From Ciceribacter thiooxidans (GTDB taxonomy: Bacteria > Pseudomonadota > Alphaproteobacteria > Rhizobiales > Rhizobiaceae): a stretch of DNA of 64,000 bases. The notes under the pieces were generated by a model. It had not been told where the DNA came from. It saw nothing but the letters and a program-made list of their open reading frames with translations, and made no database searches. Positions 9,181 to 17,469 of the stretch are shown piece after piece. The position numbers were made by a program, and so were the translations under genes. The stretch is taken from NCBI RefSeq assembly GCF_014126615.1, contig NZ_CP059897.1:806001-870000 (forward strand). The letters are read 5' to 3'. Each line of letters opens with the position of its first letter. Position 1 is the first letter of the stretch.

Positions 9181-9217
9181 CATATGGACTTTACGTGCGG
9201 TGCATATGGACTATAAT
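9181..9217 (+). promoter_or_regulatory. Promoter with CATATGGACT direct repeats upstream of Xre-RES locus
   Basis: CATATGGACT occurs at 9181-9190 and again at 9203-9212, a 22-base period (two helical turns). The second copy runs into a perfect TATAAT (9212-9217) about 20 bases before the antitoxin start codon. The arrangement suggests autoregulation by the Xre antitoxin. Confidence 0.6.
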
Positions 9218-9236
9218 TGCTTTGTTGGAGGTTGCG

Positions 9237-9626
9237 ATGCAAGTTGCAGAGAAAACACGCGAGCCCGCTAACATCAACGCCGTTGCGCTGAAAGCCTACG
9301 CACGTGTTGTCGACCTCTGGCGCCTCAGCGTGAAGGAGGCAGCTGGTCTTGCAGACATGTCCGAGAGTACATGGAAGCGCGCCAGGAAGCCCGATTTCGC
9401 GGGAGAGTTGACGAAGGACCAACTCCTGCGTCTCAGTGCGGTGATAGGCATCTACAAGTCGCTCGAACTCTATTTTTCCGAGCCGCTCGCGCGCAGTTGG
9501 TTCTCGCGCCCGAATGCGGGGCCCCTGTTCGGTGGCCGACGACCCGTGGACACCGCGATCGAGGGAGGGCTGCCGCAGATCCTGGCGGTTCGTACCTATC
9601 TCGATGCCGTGCGCGGTGGCGCATGA
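9237..9626 (+). CDS. MbcA/ParS/Xre-type antitoxin of a RES toxin
   Basis: A 129-residue DUF2384-type antitoxin. The N-terminal Xre-like HTH is seen as LSVKEAAGLADMSESTWKRA, and the C-terminal toxin-binding region ends RPVDTAIEGGLPQILAVRTY. ATG 9237 follows GGAGG with ideal spacing. Its stop overlaps the RES gene start (ATGA), the usual order antitoxin-then-toxin for Xre-RES pairs. Expected to block the active site of the RES toxin and repress the promoter upstream. Confidence 0.9.
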   Translation: MQVAEKTREPANINAVALKAYARVVDLWRLSVKEAAGLADMSESTWKRARKPDFAGELTKDQLLRLSAVIGIYKSLELYFSEPLARSWFSRPNAGPLFGGRRPVDTAIEGGLPQILAVRTYLDAVRGGA

Positions 9627-10324
9627 GGCGGAGCGAGATTCGCGACCGAGGTCTGATCCGTCTTTTGCCTGCAACCTACCACAAGCCGCCCGCGCTTCGT
9701 GGCCTCGTGGACACTGACGACGAACTCACGGTTCTTGCGGAAGTCGAGGGGTTAACCAGTGGCCGTCTTCTCGCCGAACGGGGCAGAAACCCTCATCTCG
9801 ACCCGCGCGAACTTGCCTGGCGGCGGCGGAGCCGTGATCTTGCCGTCTATGGAGATACGCACGTTAATGCTGCCTTCGTATACACGCGCGCGGGCGGCAA
9901 CCGCTTCAATTCCGACGAGCGTGGCGCCTGGTACTGCGCCTGGGATGTCTTGGTCAGCGTCAGCGAGGTGGCCTGGCATCGTACAAGGGAGCTTGGCTAC
10001 GCAGGTTCATTCAATGACAGCGCCCGATACGTCGAATTGTTGGCGGACTTCATCGGTGAGTTCAATGACATCACCGACGAACCACGCCATCCAGCGCTGA
10101 ACCCCGATCCTGAAATCGGCTATCCCGAAGGGCAGAGTCTTGCCCGGCATCTGCGGCGCGAAGGCTCGCGCGGCCTGATCTACCCGTCTGTCCGGGCGCC
10201 TCACCCTGGGGGGAATTGTCTTGTTTGCTTCGAGCCTCACGCCATCCAGAATGTCCGCCCGGGGGCGTCCTGGGATCTCGTCTGGGATGGAACCCCGGAT
10301 TATTCAATCCTTGCCGTCGCTTGA
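9623..10324 (+). CDS. RES-domain toxin (NAD+ phosphorylase family)
   Basis: A 233-residue RES-domain protein. Seen are the N-terminal LIRLLPATYHKPPALRGLVD, the family block AFVYTRAGGNRFNSDERGAW, where the R and E are the conserved polar residues, and a later SRGLIYPSVRAPHPGGNCLV. Characterised RES toxins (for example MbcT) degrade NAD+ and arrest growth. The ATG overlaps the antitoxin stop by four bases. It ends about 136 bases before a convergent gene. It is the longer, more complete of the two RES toxins in this window. Confidence 0.9.
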   Translation: MRRSEIRDRGLIRLLPATYHKPPALRGLVDTDDELTVLAEVEGLTSGRLLAERGRNPHLDPRELAWRRRSRDLAVYGDTHVNAAFVYTRAGGNRFNSDERGAWYCAWDVLVSVSEVAWHRTRELGYAGSFNDSARYVELLADFIGEFNDITDEPRHPALNPDPEIGYPEGQSLARHLRREGSRGLIYPSVRAPHPGGNCLVCFEPHAIQNVRPGASWDLVWDGTPDYSILAVA

Positions 10325-10460
10325 TCTCGCTTGTGAAGGTCACTCTCGGGAACATCCATCCTTCGGATGCAGAGTTCAATCAACCTCGCGATCCTGGATT
10401 CGGGCCGGTCGATTTGCCGGGGCTGGACCGATCAGCGCTGCACCTTGGCGGATTTAGCGG

Positions 10461-11651
10461 TTACGGCAATCTCGGCATGTGGCCGTCGGCTACACGCCAG
10501 ACCCACGACGCGATCTCGGGCCTTGCGCTGGTCATTTCCGCCACGATGCGCTCGTAATTCTCGTCCGCTGCCGCCGGAACGATGAACATTGCGACGGGTG
10601 CCGGTCGCAGGTCCGGTAAGGTGACGGACACAATCGGTCGATCGCGAGTAAGGTTGAAGCGCAGACCCTTGATGCTCTTTCGCCGCAGACCAGACAAGCG
10701 CTTCAGAAGCAACTGCTCGTGCACGTTTTCAAACGGAATCCAGTTCTCGTTCACCACCATCACTGCAAGCTCTTCGATGGTCGCGACACCGCAGGCGGAA
10801 ATCCCGAAGGTGGCGATCAGGATCAGGTGATGGTCTTCACTCGAGCGCCAGAGTTCGAGTTCGGGCTTGAACCTTGCGTTCAATCGCTGCCACGCAGCTT
10901 CCTCGATGATCAGCGGAAACGGAAGATGCCGTAACGTGGCGCGTTGACTGTCACGCCCTGGCTTGAATTCCTTGACCTCCGCAATTGTGAGCATCAGCCT
11001 GCGCGGTCCCGTTCCGGACGCCTGTGCAGCGGCCAACGTGGCTGTCCGGCGCGTCGCGATGCCCGCCTTGTCGTCCGGGTGGAAAACCTCCGGCACGAAC
11101 AGAAGCTCACTGAGTTCCTTGCCCTGGACAGTCATCTGTGCGGCGGCACCCAGAACACTCGCGCGCACTCGACCCCAGCCACGCTTGCCTGCCCAGGATG
11201 ACCTCCACTCGGTCAGTTCCCCCACCTCCCAGAGATAGTGCAGCACTGCCCGCAAAGAGAGCTTCTTCGCCTCGTTTCGTATGGGCGCCTCTGCAGGCTC
11301 GATGGGCTGAGAAGGCGTCTTGCGCGATCCTCTCTTCGTAATCGGAAAATCCAGCCTCAGGCTCGCGCGCCCGTCTGCGCCAATCCTGATGGCGCCCCCG
11401 ACCAGGGGTCCGAGACCCGACAGTTCGTAAGGCGGGTCATAGGACGGGCAGGACGGATCGTGGGCCCGCCCCGAAAGGGGCATGCGTTTGACGATATAAT
11501 TCCCCTCTACCCGGGCGATGTACATCGGGATCGGCGGCTCCCGGCACAGGCAGTGCGGTCGAGTTTCCTGTTCGTAGGCGCGCGACAGGAACGACTGGAT
11601 CGCGTTCGGTTCTCCATCGATGATCCTGCCGTCGATCAGAAATCGTCGCAT
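10461..11651 (-). CDS. DUF1173 plasmid protein
   Basis: A 396-residue protein of the DUF1173 family, found on plasmids of Rhizobiales. The N-terminus carries a cysteine/histidine set (CLCREPPIP near residue 34 and GRAHDPSCPSY near residue 62) that could bind a metal. No catalytic motif can be named. It is transcribed divergently from the toprim gene; the palindrome at 11729-11758 lies about 80 bases upstream of its start and probably carries its promoter. Function unknown; its repeated co-occurrence with transfer genes suggests a role in plasmid maintenance or spread, which is inference. Confidence 0.8.
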   Translation of the reverse strand: MRRFLIDGRIIDGEPNAIQSFLSRAYEQETRPHCLCREPPIPMYIARVEGNYIVKRMPLSGRAHDPSCPSYDPPYELSGLGPLVGGAIRIGADGRASLRLDFPITKRGSRKTPSQPIEPAEAPIRNEAKKLSLRAVLHYLWEVGELTEWRSSWAGKRGWGRVRASVLGAAAQMTVQGKELSELLFVPEVFHPDDKAGIATRRTATLAAAQASGTGPRRLMLTIAEVKEFKPGRDSQRATLRHLPFPLIIEEAAWQRLNARFKPELELWRSSEDHHLILIATFGISACGVATIEELAVMVVNENWIPFENVHEQLLLKRLSGLRRKSIKGLRFNLTRDRPIVSVTLPDLRPAPVAMFIVPAAADENYERIVAEMTSARPEIASWVWRVADGHMPRLP

Positions 11652-12161
11652 GTCCTTCCTCCTGTTTTCTCCTCGCAGGTCGTGCTTAGGACCAGCGCGC
11701 TCCGGCGGGAGGCGTACGACCTTCCGCTATTATACTGCCGTTTATGGGGCAGTATAATGCAATTGGAGGCGCGATGAAGGCTGGTGAAGGCGGCTGAAGG
11801 CTATGGGTTTGATTGAACCACGACGAAGTCACGCAAGGAGGGAGAGAGGGGCCGCGGTTTGGGCGGCCAGCCCGGTTTGGAGAGCGCCCGGTGGGCCGCT
11901 GACCAGTCGCTCTCGGCAAGGTTTGCCATGACCATGATCCCTCTCCAAGTGCTCGAGCAGGCGCCGAAACGCTCCGCCTACCTGACCCACGCAGTGGGGG
12001 CGATGCGCTGCGTCCTCCTGGCGCGTCACTCGTCCCGTTCTCTATGCCAATGCCACCGACCCGACTGCGATGAACGCCGCCGCGCCTCTTACGAAGTTCC
12101 CAAGCTTTCGGGAAGCGCGCTGCATGTCGGGCGTGATCGGCCGGCTGTGATGGAGGTTCCC
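11652..12161. other. Gene-free divergent region with palindromic promoters
   Basis: About 510 bases lie between the DUF1173 and toprim genes. Apart from the palindrome at 11729-11758, a repeated GAAGGC element (about 11774-11800) and a G-rich stretch near 11838, no gene was recognised. Open frames crossing it look like shadows. Confidence 0.4.
11729..11758. promoter_or_regulatory. Perfect palindrome of two back-to-back GGCAGTATAAT promoter boxes
   Basis: ATTATACTGCC (11729-11739) and GGCAGTATAAT (11748-11758) are perfect 11-base arms around an 8-base centre. Each arm contains a consensus TATAAT, one pointing to DUF1173 and one to the toprim gene. The same 11-mer recurs at 21370-21380, oriented towards traC. 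Probably overlapping divergent promoters or a shared operator. Confidence 0.6.
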
Positions 12162-13226
12162 ATGCTTTCAGCCTCGCAACTGGCGGACCGCCTTGCGAAA
12201 AATGTCGAGGCGGTTTGCCGTCATTATCTCTCGGCCGGTCGTCGTCTCGGCAACTATTGGCTCGTCGGGGACGTTGCCAACAATAGCGGCCGCTCACTCT
12301 ATGTTCATTTGGCTGGCCCACGTGCGGGTCACTGGACAGATTGCGCGACCGGACAGCACGGTGATTTGCTCGATCTCGTGCGAGAGACCTGCGACCTCGC
12401 CAGTTTCCGCGACGTCGCCGACGAGGCCCGACGCTTCCTCAGCCTTCCGCACCCGCCCTTGGTCGACGCTGATCGGCTGCCCTCCCGTGGGAGTAACGTG
12501 AACGATCACGTGTCGGCCGCGGCATCTGCGGTCGATCGCGCCAGGCGCTTGTTCCGTATGACACAGCCGCTCGCCGGCACAGTTGCAGACGCCTACCTGC
12601 GCGGACGCGCGATCCGGCACGGGGCTTTACACCCGGCCCTGCGCTTTCATCCCTGCTGCTACTACCGGGATCTCGCGACGGGTGTGACGAGCAGTTATCC
12701 GGCCGTGATCGCCGCAGTGACCGACGAAGTCGGTGCGATCACGGGCGTTCATCGCACCTATCTCGATAGCGCGGCACGCAAGCCGCGCAGCATCGGCAAA
12801 GCCCGGGTCGACACGCCGCGCCGAGCGCTCGGCAGGCTTCTCGGCAATGCGGTCCGCTTTCACTTCCCCCAACATGGCAGCGTTCCGGTGATGGTCGCCG
12901 GTGAGGGGATCGAGAGCATCCTGTCGCTTTCGGAGGTGATGCCTGCCATGCCGATGGTTGCCGCGCTGAGCGCCAACCACCTTGCAGCGTTCCGGCTCCC
13001 GACTGGATGTATCCGCCTCTACATCGCCACGGACGCGGATGCGGCCGGCCGCCACGGCGTCGAGGGCTTGAGCCGCCGGGCGCAGGCACTCCGAATCGTG
13101 CCGCTCGTGCTTAATCCGGAACTCGGTGATTTCAACGAGGACCTGCGTCGGCTCGGTCCTGAACGTCTCACGGCCAGCTTGCGATCGCAACTCGCGCCTG
13201 ACGACGCCCGGGCCTTCCTACGATGA
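12162..13226 (+). CDS. Toprim-domain plasmid primase-like protein
   Basis: A 354-residue protein with a DUF7146-like N-terminal half and a C-terminal toprim fold. Toprim signs are VMVAGEGIESILSLSEVMPA (catalytic glutamate) and IRLYIATDADAAGRHGVEGL (DxD). The N-terminus contains GHWTDCATGQHGDLLDLVRE, similar to zinc/primase-like proteins of plasmids and phages. It may prime DNA synthesis on transferred single strands, but no activity is shown. The ATG at 12162 has GGAGG six bases upstream; an in-frame upstream reading to 11859 lacks family sequence. Followed by 364 non-coding bases with hairpins. Confidence 0.85.
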   Translation: MLSASQLADRLAKNVEAVCRHYLSAGRRLGNYWLVGDVANNSGRSLYVHLAGPRAGHWTDCATGQHGDLLDLVRETCDLASFRDVADEARRFLSLPHPPLVDADRLPSRGSNVNDHVSAAASAVDRARRLFRMTQPLAGTVADAYLRGRAIRHGALHPALRFHPCCYYRDLATGVTSSYPAVIAAVTDEVGAITGVHRTYLDSAARKPRSIGKARVDTPRRALGRLLGNAVRFHFPQHGSVPVMVAGEGIESILSLSEVMPAMPMVAALSANHLAAFRLPTGCIRLYIATDADAAGRHGVEGLSRRAQALRIVPLVLNPELGDFNEDLRRLGPERLTASLRSQLAPDDARAFLR

Positions 13227-13401
13227 TGAAGCCACTCCTGTCGGTGCGGGCAGGTCGGGCGTGGCGGGGAGGCCGGGTCGGATGGTCGGCGTTTCTGCGG
13301 CGCGCCCGCGTGCCTGCCGAGGACGACCCTTACCATACGGCCGTCGGGCCTTCAGCGGGTCAGGCGGGTTTCTTCCCCGCGCCGTTGGCGCATCGGCTGT
13401 T

Positions 13402-13426
13402 CCGAAAACCGGTGCCCGGTTTTCGG
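13402..13426. repeat. Perfect palindrome CCGAAAACCGG / CCGGTTTTCGG
   Basis: Eleven-base perfect arms (13402-13412, 13416-13426) around TGC. The sequence resembles a dispersed intergenic palindrome common in rhizobial genomes. It could act as a terminator for the toprim gene, although no T-run follows. Confidence 0.6.
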
Positions 13427-13478
13427 GCCGATCGGCGCCGGCGCTCCTCGCGCGACAAGAATCCCTTCTTCCGCCGCC

Positions 13479-13515
13479 CGGCGCTTCGCTGGGCCGCGGC
13501 GCTGAAGCGCCGCGG
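13479..13515 (+). promoter_or_regulatory. Mutually exclusive hairpins upstream of DUF2493 gene
   Basis: CGGCGCTTC (13479-13487) can pair with GAAGCGCCG (13504-13512). Alternatively CCGCGGCGC (13494-13502) can pair with GCGCCGCGG (13507-13515). Both are 9-base perfect stems and share bases, so only one can form. They lie 76 bases before the start codon. Confidence 0.45.
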
Positions 13516-13590
13516 TTCCGGCCCGCCGCCGTAAGGACAGAGGTCGCCGCCAGGCCGCGAGAGGCGCGGCCGCAACCGACGGAGACCATC

Positions 13591-14532
13591 ATGGACCTGA
13601 CCCTTCCCGCCGACGACGCCTTTGAACCCCACCACACCTCATCTCCGACCGACCGCTTCATCTACGAGATGCAGATCTACGGGCATCGTCCTTTCCAGGA
13701 CGAACCGGACCCAAGGCCATTGCCCGAAGAGCCGCTCGTCCAGACGGCCCTGACCGCGGTCTTCGATGCCCTCACCGAGATGCTCGGCGACACGCGTCTG
13801 GAGCCCGATCTCGAGGACGTGCTCTGGTCGACCGTCAATCTCTTCCATCGCTCCGGCGAGCGCATCCAGCGCGAGCTTCAGCGCAACGAGGATGCACAGC
13901 GAAGCGGACAGAGCGAGCAGGACGGCTCGGAGGTGAAAAGCGTCGAGCTTGAGCGTCTCATCGCCGAGGGGACAACCCTTTTGGAGCGTCGCAACGCCTT
14001 CGAGTTCATGCGTGACTATGCCGGCGATCTCTTCGAAGCCCAAACAGGATCTGCATGGCGCCCGCGCACCGGATCGAAGGTCAGTCACGCCAATATGACT
14101 GCGGCGATGATCGACAGCCGCGACTTTCTCTCCGCCCGCCGCCGTGCCGAGACCGAGGTGCTGATTCCCGGCGGCACGAAGATCGCCTTCGGCGGCGGCA
14201 TCGACTACAACGATCACGAACGGATCTGGGCGAAGCTCGACCAGGCCCTCGCCAAGTATCCCGACATGGTGCTGCTGCATGGCGGTTCGCCGAAAGGGGC
14301 CGAACGCATTGCGGCCTGCTGGGCCGAGGCGCGCAAGGTGACGCAGATCGCCTTCAAACCGAACTGGGCGAAGCACGCCAAGGCGGCACCTTTCCGGCGC
14401 AACGACGAGATGCTGTCGGTCCTACCCGCCGGGGTCGTCATCTTCCCCGGCTCCGGCATTACCGGCAATCTCGCCGACAAGGCGCGTCGCCTCGGTATTC
14501 CGGTCTGGCAGGTCGCTGGGGATGGCGCGTGA
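13591..14532 (+). CDS. DUF2493 (SLOG-superfamily) plasmid protein
   Basis: A 313-residue protein whose C-terminal about 130 residues form a DUF2493/SLOG Rossmann-like domain: TKIAFGGGIDYNDHERIWAK, then VLLHGGSPKGAERIAACWAE, a glycine-rich loop with family-typical arrangement. The N-terminal region is helical and charged, without a known domain. SLOG domains bind nucleotides or nucleotide-derived ligands; the ligand here is unknown. Start 13591 was taken because family similarity starts there; it follows a structured leader. It ends near the convergent second RES toxin gene. Confidence 0.85.
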   Translation: MDLTLPADDAFEPHHTSSPTDRFIYEMQIYGHRPFQDEPDPRPLPEEPLVQTALTAVFDALTEMLGDTRLEPDLEDVLWSTVNLFHRSGERIQRELQRNEDAQRSGQSEQDGSEVKSVELERLIAEGTTLLERRNAFEFMRDYAGDLFEAQTGSAWRPRTGSKVSHANMTAAMIDSRDFLSARRRAETEVLIPGGTKIAFGGGIDYNDHERIWAKLDQALAKYPDMVLLHGGSPKGAERIAACWAEARKVTQIAFKPNWAKHAKAAPFRRNDEMLSVLPAGVVIFPGSGITGNLADKARRLGIPVWQVAGDGA

Positions 14533-14611
14533 GCGCCATTTCTTCCGCGCAAGGAAGTGCGGGATGATTGTGCGTTCGCGTCTAGATCGCGTCGACGCAA
14601 CGTGTATCTGT

Positions 14612-15118
14612 TCACGCAGCCGGTGGGTGCAATCTCGTGTCGAGCGCAAAAGCCTCCTGAAATTTCAGAGCATAGGCGCCAGTCCCGCTGCCCGGCAGAA
14701 AGATCAGGTTCCAGCTATGCGACGACACGGCACTCGGGATCGCGACGAAACGGTGACGTTGAAGCAGATCGTCTCCGAATGCTTGCTGTCCCGCGCCAGG
14801 GATGCCCGGGCGGAGCCAATTGGGGTTGGGTAGGCTTGCCGGGTCGACGACATGGACATCGCCGGCATCGGCAATGACAGCCGCTGTCATTATATGCGCA
14901 ACCGTGTCGAGAGCCCGAAACCCCTTGTGGACCGCGACCTCGAGGATCGCAGTGGCGGGATCGAGCGAGCAGTAGACCGCGCGAACACCCTTGCTGTTCC
15001 AGCGGCCGCCCACGCGATAGGCGCCTTCGCCGCTATCCCATGTCGGCGCGTGGACGGCTTGATCGAGCCGCCAGGCGACCAACTCGGTCCCGCCGAGACC
15101 GATAGGTAAAAGGCTCAT
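14612..15118 (-). CDS. RES-domain toxin, second copy
   Basis: A 168-residue RES toxin. Diagnostic motif GAYRVGGRWNSKGVRAVYCS lies at about residues 33-52 with the conserved arginines; SLDPATAILEVAVHKGF follows and contains the conserved glutamate. This is the compact form, shorter than the copy at 9623. Predicted NAD+ phosphorylase. It is encoded downstream of its antitoxin and overlaps it by ATGA. Little sequence resemblance to the first RES copy, so the pairs were probably acquired separately rather than duplicated. Confidence 0.9.
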   Translation of the reverse strand: MSLLPIGLGGTELVAWRLDQAVHAPTWDSGEGAYRVGGRWNSKGVRAVYCSLDPATAILEVAVHKGFRALDTVAHIMTAAVIADAGDVHVVDPASLPNPNWLRPGIPGAGQQAFGDDLLQRHRFVAIPSAVSSHSWNLIFLPGSGTGAYALKFQEAFALDTRLHPPAA

Positions 15119-15600
15119 GCATAGACGCCGTATTCGAGACGGTCGAGATGATCCTCAACCAGTTCCACGCCAGCGGGCGTCCCAAGAAGATCGATCGGAC
15201 GGCGCTGGTCGAGCCCGATCGCAGGCCGCTCCAGCCATTGCTCTGCCTCTGCCTGCGATCCGAAAATATCCGTTGCCTTTGCGAGAATCTCGGCGAATTT
15301 CCACGCCCGGCCGCTCTGTTCCTGACTGAGCGGCTTGGAGGGCGTGTCCTTCCGCCGCTGCCAGGTGCGCAGGCTCATGCCCACCGCCTTTTCGAGCGAG
15401 TCCGTCTTGCCGATGATGACCAGATGTCCGACAAGGTGATCCAGCGCCGAGGACGGCAGGCCGCGCAAAAGCAACTCATGCGCATCGAGGGGGCTGGTCA
15501 GGCTGCGCGCAAGCACGCGCACACCACCAAGCAACGCAGCTACCTTCTGCAGTTCGCTGGTCGTCGCTTCAGGAGCAATTTTCTCTGCAGCAATAGCCAT
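15115..15600 (-). CDS. MbcA/ParS/Xre-type antitoxin, second copy
   Basis: A 161-residue DUF2384 antitoxin: KAVGMSLRTWQRRKDTPSKP marks the HTH, EILAKATDIFGSQAEAEQWL leads into the C-terminal domain, and LLGTPAGVELVEDHLDRLEY is the toxin-binding tail. Start placed at 15600, which has GGAG at 15607-15610; an in-frame ATG at 15618 has no ribosome site. Overlaps the RES toxin start. The upstream TATATA-rich stretch at about 15630 is the likely promoter. Confidence 0.9.
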   Translation of the reverse strand: MAIAAEKIAPEATTSELQKVAALLGGVRVLARSLTSPLDAHELLLRGLPSSALDHLVGHLVIIGKTDSLEKAVGMSLRTWQRRKDTPSKPLSQEQSGRAWKFAEILAKATDIFGSQAEAEQWLERPAIGLDQRRPIDLLGTPAGVELVEDHLDRLEYGVYA

Positions 15601-15744
15601 CGGCCAACTCCACGTCATTTGTCGTTCTATATATGACAGTTGACGCCATCAATTTCAAGGCGGCGTGTTGCTGCCCACAGTTACACGGTACACGTTCGGC
15701 AGCTTCGACTTGACGTGTACAGGTTGAAATTGTTCACATGCGGC

Positions 15745-16373
15745 ATGTTCAAAACCATCAATGCCGTACAGATTCACGTTTCCCTCGACGAGATCGAGCC
15801 GGAGGTCTGGCGTCGACTGGTTTTGCCGGTGCACTGGAATCTCGAGCAAGTGCATCTTGCCATTCAGGCGGCCTTCAACTGGTGGAACTATCACCTGCAT
15901 GAGTTCCGGATCGGCGGCTTGCGCTACGGCGACGTGGAGCTATTGACCGAAGATGCCTTCGACGACGATTCTCGTGTCTTTGATTTTCGGGAGGTTCGCC
16001 TTCGCGACTTCGAGTACGGAGCCATCTTCAACTACCTCTATGACTTCGGCGATAGCTGGTGCCACTCTGTCGCGATCGAGGAATTCAGGGCTCTCGAGGT
16101 CGCTCCTAGGCACGGGGTTTGCATCGATGGCGGGCATGCCCGGCCACCCGAAGATGTCGGCAGCGTGCTCGGCTACAAGCGCTTTCTGGAATCATGTCGG
16201 ACAGAGAGGACCCCGAACACGCGCAAACCAAACGGTGGTGTGGTGGGCATTTCGATCCCGAGTGGTTCGATCTCGCTGTCGTGGACAAGGACGTGCGCAA
16301 CGCATTGCGCCCGAATGTGAAGCGCCGGCTGTATCAGCCAAAGCCGAGGCGCAGCGAACCGAAAACGGCGTAG
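15745..16373 (+). pseudogene. Plasmid pRiA4b ORF-3 family protein, frameshifted near the end
   Basis: Frame one from ATG 15745 (MFKTINAVQIHVSLDEIEPE, then VWRRLVLPVHWNLEQVHLAI) is typical of the pRiA4b ORF-3 family and runs through PPEDVGSVLGYKRFLE. It then leaves the family and stops at 16320. The family C-terminus continues in the next frame from about 16191: MSDREDPEHAQTK, then GGHFDPEWFDLAVVDKDVRN, to a TAG at 16371. One base appears deleted around 16186-16191. Function of the family is unknown; it is common on rhizobial plasmids. As read, the last about 60 residues are replaced by unrelated sequence. Confidence 0.8.
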
Positions 16374-16481
16374 ATCAGCGCAACTCCACCACGCCCCATT
16401 TTTTACTCCGCCGTTAGCATTCAGCCTTGACGGTCAATGACGATGTCGTGGATTCCCTTGCATGGCCCGAACCCGCCGGGC

Positions 16482-16886
16482 TTAAAGCGACCAGTCTTCC
16501 ACATGCAGGTTGTCAACCCTGTTGAATTCGCCGACATTGTTGGTGACGAGAGTTAGTCCGCGGGCCTTCGCCTGCCCCGCGATCAGCACGTCATAGGGGC
16601 CGATGGGCGTCCCCTTCGCGGCAAGGGCCGCCCGGATTTCGCCTGCGACAAAGGCATCGTTCCGGTCAAACTCAAGGATCGGAAAATCTGCCATAAACAA
16701 ACGCAAGGTTTCCAGGTTGTGCTGGACCTTCGCGCTTTTCTGCGCTCCGAAATAGAGTTCATACGCGACGACCGTCGGCAGGCCGATACTGCCCTGAGGG
16801 CTGTGGAGTACACGGCTTACCAAGGCGTTTGACTTGCGGCCGATCAAGGCAATAACGGTGTTGGTGTCGAGAAGATGCGAGATCAC
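16482..16886 (-). CDS. vapC: VapC-type PIN-domain ribonuclease toxin
   Basis: A 134-residue PIN-domain protein. Acidic active-site residues are seen in HLLDTNTVIALIG (D near residue 7), the central glutamate in VVAYELYFGAQKSA, and the C-terminal IGPYDVLIAGQAKARGLTLV and NNVGEFNRVDNL. VapC toxins cleave tRNA or rRNA. The start overlaps the vapB stop (ATGA). All expected acidic residues are present, so the toxin looks intact. Confidence 0.93.
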   Translation of the reverse strand: MISHLLDTNTVIALIGRKSNALVSRVLHSPQGSIGLPTVVAYELYFGAQKSAKVQHNLETLRLFMADFPILEFDRNDAFVAGEIRAALAAKGTPIGPYDVLIAGQAKARGLTLVTNNVGEFNRVDNLHVEDWSL

Positions 16887-17143
16887 TGAAACACCGCGTC
16901 AAGCTCCGGTCGATCCTGCTGTTCAGGCTGCTCGCGCCCGCTCTCCATGAAGTCTTCACTCATGCCGCGGGCCAGCGCTGCTTTCAGCGACGACCACGGC
17001 TCGCCCGCCTCGACATGGGGACGGAGAATGAGCGCATCGCCCTCCTGCGTGATCTCCACGCGCTCGACGTTGAAGCGGAATTCCTTCGGCAGGCGGACGG
17101 CCTGCGAGTTTCCGGACTGGAATACGCGTGCAAAATGGGGCAT
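16883..17143 (-). CDS. vapB: VapB-type antitoxin (AbrB/SpoVT-like)
   Basis: An 86-residue antitoxin. The N-terminal swapped-hairpin DNA-binding region reads ARVFQSGNSQAVRLPKEFRF, the classic VapB/MazE-like SGNSQAVRLP motif. The C-terminal half is acidic and would bind VapC. It precedes and overlaps vapC. Expected to repress its own promoter through the imperfect palindrome at 17159-17180. Confidence 0.93.
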   Translation of the reverse strand: MPHFARVFQSGNSQAVRLPKEFRFNVERVEITQEGDALILRPHVEAGEPWSSLKAALARGMSEDFMESGREQPEQQDRPELDAVFQ

Positions 17144-17158
17144 AGTTGCCTCCTTTCT

Positions 17159-17180
17159 GTATCTACTGAGATGTATATAC
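17159..17180. promoter_or_regulatory. Imperfect palindrome upstream of vapBC
   Basis: The 22 bases have outer arms GTATNNAC / GTNNATAC and lie 15 bases upstream of the vapB start codon, overlapping a TATA-rich promoter-like stretch. Likely VapBC operator. Confidence 0.5.
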
Positions 17181-17469
17181 GGCTCGTCGACCGTCAGTTC
17201 AAGAAGGACATGTCACTTGATCGCATCGGCGATCCGCCGGATCGGGCTCTGTTTCGCTGGCAAGCCGGCTCCACGAAGCCTGCAAGCAGTCTTCGCGCCT
17301 GATGACGTAATGATCCCTTGCGTTGTCCCAGGTCACCGACCTGCCGCATCGCCGAGGCCGTCACGTTTCTGAACCGCTGCAACGCCTTCGTGCTCAGCGC
17401 TCTATCCTCCGAGGTTCCTGCACGGCGGGAAAATCTGGATAATGCGGAGGATTAACAGAGGAGTGGGCA

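Noticed and set aside
16181..16200. Programmed -1 frameshifting in the pRiA4b ORF-3 gene
   Set aside because: No X-XXY-YYZ slippery sequence or downstream structure was seen, unlike the A7 run in the IS element; a mutation or base-call error is simpler.
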